Shown in pieces: positions 60,756 through 64,000 of a DNA stretch of 64,000 nt. Position numbers and translations under genes: made by a program. The DNA is from Branchinecta lynchi (Eukaryota > Arthropoda > Branchiopoda > Anostraca > Branchinectidae). Every line of letters begins with the position of its first letter. Positions within the stretch are counted from its first letter, which is position 1. Below the pieces are notes generated by a model. It had not been told where the DNA came from, did no database searches, and was given only the letters and a program-made list of their open reading frames with translations. Location: the NCBI GenBank assembly GCA_023053575.1, contig JAKZAP010000004.1, forward strand, positions 18,301,624 through 18,365,623, given 5' to 3'.

Positions 60756-62255
60756 GGCATGGACAATGTTGAGAGTTTTCAGTAGCCTACCTCAGCGAGG
60801 GTTAGCCTGCAGACATACATCGAAGGTCAGAAATGCAGTGGAATTATTAAAACTGCAATGAACATAGTTTCCGTGCAACATCGCCAAATTTTCCATCTCT
60901 AATTCGATTGCCGTAGGCTGACTGATAGGCGCATTGGATACTCATACTGGCATTAGTATTCAAGTGCCACACGAGCTAACACAAAGCATCTGTTGCAGTT
61001 GAGGAGGCTTGAACCAACCTGTTACGCGGCTTAATAAAATCACGAAAGGAAGTCTTCGTGTGCTCAGCACCCCGAGAGTTATTATGTTAAGTCACGATTC
61101 TTTACAGTTTTGTGGTTTAGAACTTCGACACGTTGATCTCAGACAATGAAACTCCGAATGAAGATAAAGATGGAAAACTGATAGCAACGTCACCGCAAGG
61201 ACGGACTTGAAAGGGCGGCCAGAACCCTGTTCTCCTATTTTCGTCATCCGAGACAGGAAACACTTAGGAAAAACTAAACACTTACTCTCCACCTCTCACT
61301 GACAAACTCTGGAAGGCTCACAGAAGTATTATTTTTTGTTTGTTTCAATACAAATCCCATCAAGTCTGAAGCATTTACAGTAGGATATGAGATATGTCAG
61401 ATCAGGGAAAGATAGAACTACGAAGAGAAATCTCATCAACAATGGACCCTGTAAAACATTACCATAGACCACTAAAAAATAAACTTTTTCCATTTTATTT
61501 TGCATTTATCCCCGCATGATGAATTAAAACCAGAGATTTTGTTTTGTTGGAGTTTTGTTTTGTTTGAAGTTAAATTGACGATGTCTTGCTGCATGGACGT
61601 AATTACCATGAGGTGTTATATGGTAAAATACTAACGATCTGCAGGTAGTAGACAACATTGAGAAAATATAGGCTACACGACTGGCACAAGTAACGAAAAG
61701 GCAAAACACATTGTCAACCGGCACGATCGTCCGCTATCGGGAACGGGAAAGAAACAAAGATCAAACATAAGCCTAATTGACATTTACTGGGTGTTTCTTC
61801 CAGTCTAGCCCGGTAAGTGCTCCAATCCCATTGGTAACATAACTCTTCACCAAAAGACAGTCTGGCCAAACACTACAAGAGCGCCAGCATATACCAACCA
61901 GTAATATGACACTATATGATTGCCAGACCACTCACTCTCGCGACAGGCTTATGTTTGGATCTGGCTGCGCAGATATCGCGAGAGATAGCAATAGTAAATG
62001 CACTGATTCCTTGATGTGAAAAGTCACAAAACTGGCACCAGCGTAAAAGCATTCGGTCTGTGCGCCCGCCCTCACTATCAGGTCCATTTAAAATGCTAAG
62101 GCATCATTCAGCTCAGTCAACAAGCCGTCTGTGTAGCACAAAATACACCAAGAACATCGTTCAGAAATTCCCCCCAAAAAACATTAAACGGATCAGTTGT
62201 ATGACAGGTTTCTCGCATGTTGCTAAAGTCCTTCAGAGATTCGGATCTTCTGCAG
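60756..62255. other. Flank without recognised features
   Basis: AT-rich DNA with no tandem array, inverted repeat or recognised coding motif. A short A/T-biased stretch near 61324-61340 might be an old retroelement tail. Confidence 0.45.
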
Positions 62256-62347
62256 AACGTCTACTCCAGAACGTTCCCCGTAAAAACGTACCCAACCAAA
62301 AACGTTCCGGTTTAAAGCGTCACAAACCAAAACGTCCCCAGCTAAAA
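62256..62347 (+). repeat. Minisatellite of 15-16-bp ACGTCCCCAACCAAAA units
   Basis: Six degenerate units beginning at 62256, 62270, 62286, 62302, 62317 and 62332 follow the pattern ACGTNCCCNNNNAAAA. The 127-codon open frame crossing it (62060-62443) owes its Lys/Pro/Arg-rich part to this array and is unlikely to be a gene. Confidence 0.65.
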
Positions 62348-62818
62348 TACATTTCACTAACGGAAGGGTCTAAGAATAGCTCGTTTTCGGATTGTAACCT
62401 TTTCTCCTTGATCCTTCGCCTTTTCCTGATGCGAAGATTGTAATTCATTTTTGTTCTAGCATAATATATGTTGATTCATTTTGTGTTTTATCTAGTATAT
62501 CTCGGTAAAAGGCATAGACTTGCTAATGGCCAGTTAGGGGCGATCAGGGTTGCCAAGATAATTTAGGAAGGACTTGGAACTAGTTAACCTTATTTTCTGA
62601 CACACCCCCACAAGCCAGGCAGCACTTTAGATCTGGTAAAAACGGTCCATAGCCTATCCTAAACCATTGGTACCACATCTACGTGGTATCCTTATAATCA
62701 TCTCCGTATGTATCTAAATCTGCAATGTACTTCGAAGGTGTACTACCTAGAGTAAGATTGCCGAAAACAAATGCGAACTATGGAATCTGTGCTTAGAGAG
62801 GTTTTTTTGTATGGAAAA

Positions 62819-62842
62819 AACTTCCCTTTGAAAAGGGAAGTT
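62819..62842. repeat. Perfect 24-bp hairpin
   Basis: AACTTCCCTTT and AAAGGGAAGTT are exact inverses separated by GA. It sits just left of a GGGGACA...TTTT-rich tract (62856-62973) that looks like an inverted, decayed counterpart of the 62256 minisatellite, so it may mark the inside of a foldback element. Confidence 0.6.
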
Positions 62843-63303
62843 ATTTCTTGAGTACAGGGGACATTCTTTTTCGTGAGACATAATTTCATTGGGGTGTTTT
62901 TCATTGTAACCTTAATGTCCGGGGACAACTAGTAAAGGACGTTTTGCTGGGGATTTTTTTTCTCGGGGACATTTCACACAGAGAACTGGGCGCGAAACTT
63001 CATTTTCGTCGCAGCTTTGTAGCAGCTACAAAATCGCAGCAAGGTTCACACACGATGGTTGGGCTCAGCTACAAAAGGTGGCGAATATAATCCCAAGTCA
63101 AAAGCTTACAATATATCTTGAGGAGAGGACGGAAAAAAGTAGTGTTGTGTCTTATCTAAGCATCACCTAACCTGACAGCTGACATCAGTGTTTCAGTAAT
63201 TCTATCCCATCTTGAAGTTGTAGTTCAAACTTTCCAGCTACAGCGATTCCCTGAAAAATCGTGGCGAATCCGTAGCTTTTTGGTGCTACCTTTGTGGCAA
63301 ACG

Positions 63304-64000
63304 AAACAAGACCAAAGGTTTCGATGAGAATCCCAACAAATTAATATTTGATCCAGAAAATTGCGTCTCGTAAATATCCGGTCTTAAGCCAGACCACTTG
63401 AACATTTTTACTCTTAATAAAATGTAGAAACAGATTAATGCCAGTGATTAGTCATCTGAGAAAACCAAGTTCAGGAATGGATTCAGCATGTGTGTTAACC
63501 CCTATAGGCCTACTACTTGGATAAAACTGATAGAAACTTCCTGTCTGACTTCTGCCAAACATCCAGTTTCCGCTGGATTCCAGGTGGACTACTTGTGGGG
63601 CAAAAAACAAAAGGTCAAAACGAATGCAGCATATCTCCTTACCTCTATATCGAACCTCTTATTCAGATAAACTTCAACTTTTACCAATTTTCCGGTTTTG
63701 GCCGGATTCCGGACGAACTAATTGTCCGGCGAGAAAATTAAATTTCAGATACGGATTCAGAATGTCTCCTTAACCATAAATTGAATATCTTATTGGCTTT
63801 TCAAAACATTTTTATTCATCCCTTAACTTGAAATCCTCCCCCACCCCTAAATATGGGTTTACAGGGCTCATCTATGAACCTGACCTGTACTTTGACCCAG
63901 TAGATCTCATACCAAGTTTGAAGAAAATATCTCTACCCCTTCGAGAGTTACAGTGCCGACAGACGGACAGACAGACAGACGGAAAAACTTTACGAAGTCA
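63304..64000 (+). mobile_element. Second copy of the 59392-60722 family, runs off the window
   Basis: Begins ACAAGACCAAAGGTTTCGAT, follows the first copy through GGATTCAGCATGTGTGTT, TTTTCCGGTTTTGGCCGGAT and CCCCACCCCTAAATATG, and reaches a GACAGACGGACAGACAGACA tract at the window edge. The 5' flank differs from the first copy, consistent with independent insertion. Confidence 0.55.

Noticed and set aside
62819..62842. Hairpin followed by T-rich DNA, similar to a bacterial intrinsic terminator
   Set aside because: The window is animal genomic DNA with spliced genes, and the hairpin sits in decayed repeat DNA with no upstream bacterial-type gene.
1..64000. CRISPR arrays, tRNA or rRNA genes, prokaryotic defence systems
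   Set aside because: No regularly spaced identical short repeats with unique spacers, no cloverleaf with a GGTTCRANNCC-type B box, and no conserved rRNA blocks were seen on either strand.

Overview
This is animal (invertebrate metazoan) genomic DNA. It has long AT-rich introns with GT..AG splice sites, many small terminal-inverted-repeat transposons, LINE 3' ends, satellite-bearing repeats and a 100-N assembly gap. There are no bacterial-style operons, no tRNA or rRNA genes and no CRISPR array that I can see. The one host gene I recognise is a USP53/USP54-type ubiquitin carboxyl-terminal hydrolase on the minus strand. Its residues look more arthropod-like than vertebrate to me, but I cannot name the species.

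Layout of the host gene (read from high to low coordinates): exon 54951-55103 carries the catalytic-Cys box, then 15191-15283, 6109-6243 and 670-945. All three introns are phase 0 with clean splice sites, and the four exons join to 219 codons of the N-terminal catalytic domain. The rest of the gene lies beyond the low-coordinate end of the window. The exon at 54951-55103 may be preceded by further coding exons. Almost everything else in the window is intronic repeat DNA inside this gene, or upstream flank.

Regions: 1-6108 holds the fourth exon, a PIF/Harbinger-like MITE (1153-1456), two LINE 3' ends (about 2560-3068 plus strand, 3783-4267 minus strand) and a foldback element (5680-5862). 6244-15190 holds a hAT-like MITE with an internal minisatellite (8481-8705), duplicated hairpins (10520-11016), a three-layer nested insertion (11803-12358) and short tandem duplications. 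15284-54950 is one apparent 39.7-kb intron. It contains a 12.6-kb block present twice (21762-34400 and 34501-47105) on either side of the gap, a 529-bp palindrome (46857-47385), satellite-bearing elements (31204-33426, 43958-46154, 49874-52838), a second MITE copy (53624-53919) and a CpG-rich inverted-repeat element. 55104-64000 is upstream flank with decayed LINE pieces and a dispersed repeat family containing a 1.3-kb insertion.

The most consequential observation is that the 12.6-kb duplication is probably not real. Both of its ends coincide with contig ends, the first contig stops in the loop of the long palindrome, and its last few hundred bases look like a blend of the two palindrome arms. 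The most biologically intriguing observation is that the palindrome and its small relative carry a hammerhead-ribozyme-like core (CTGANGA, a hairpin, then GAAA). The only difference between arms inside that block falls at the freely variable N position.
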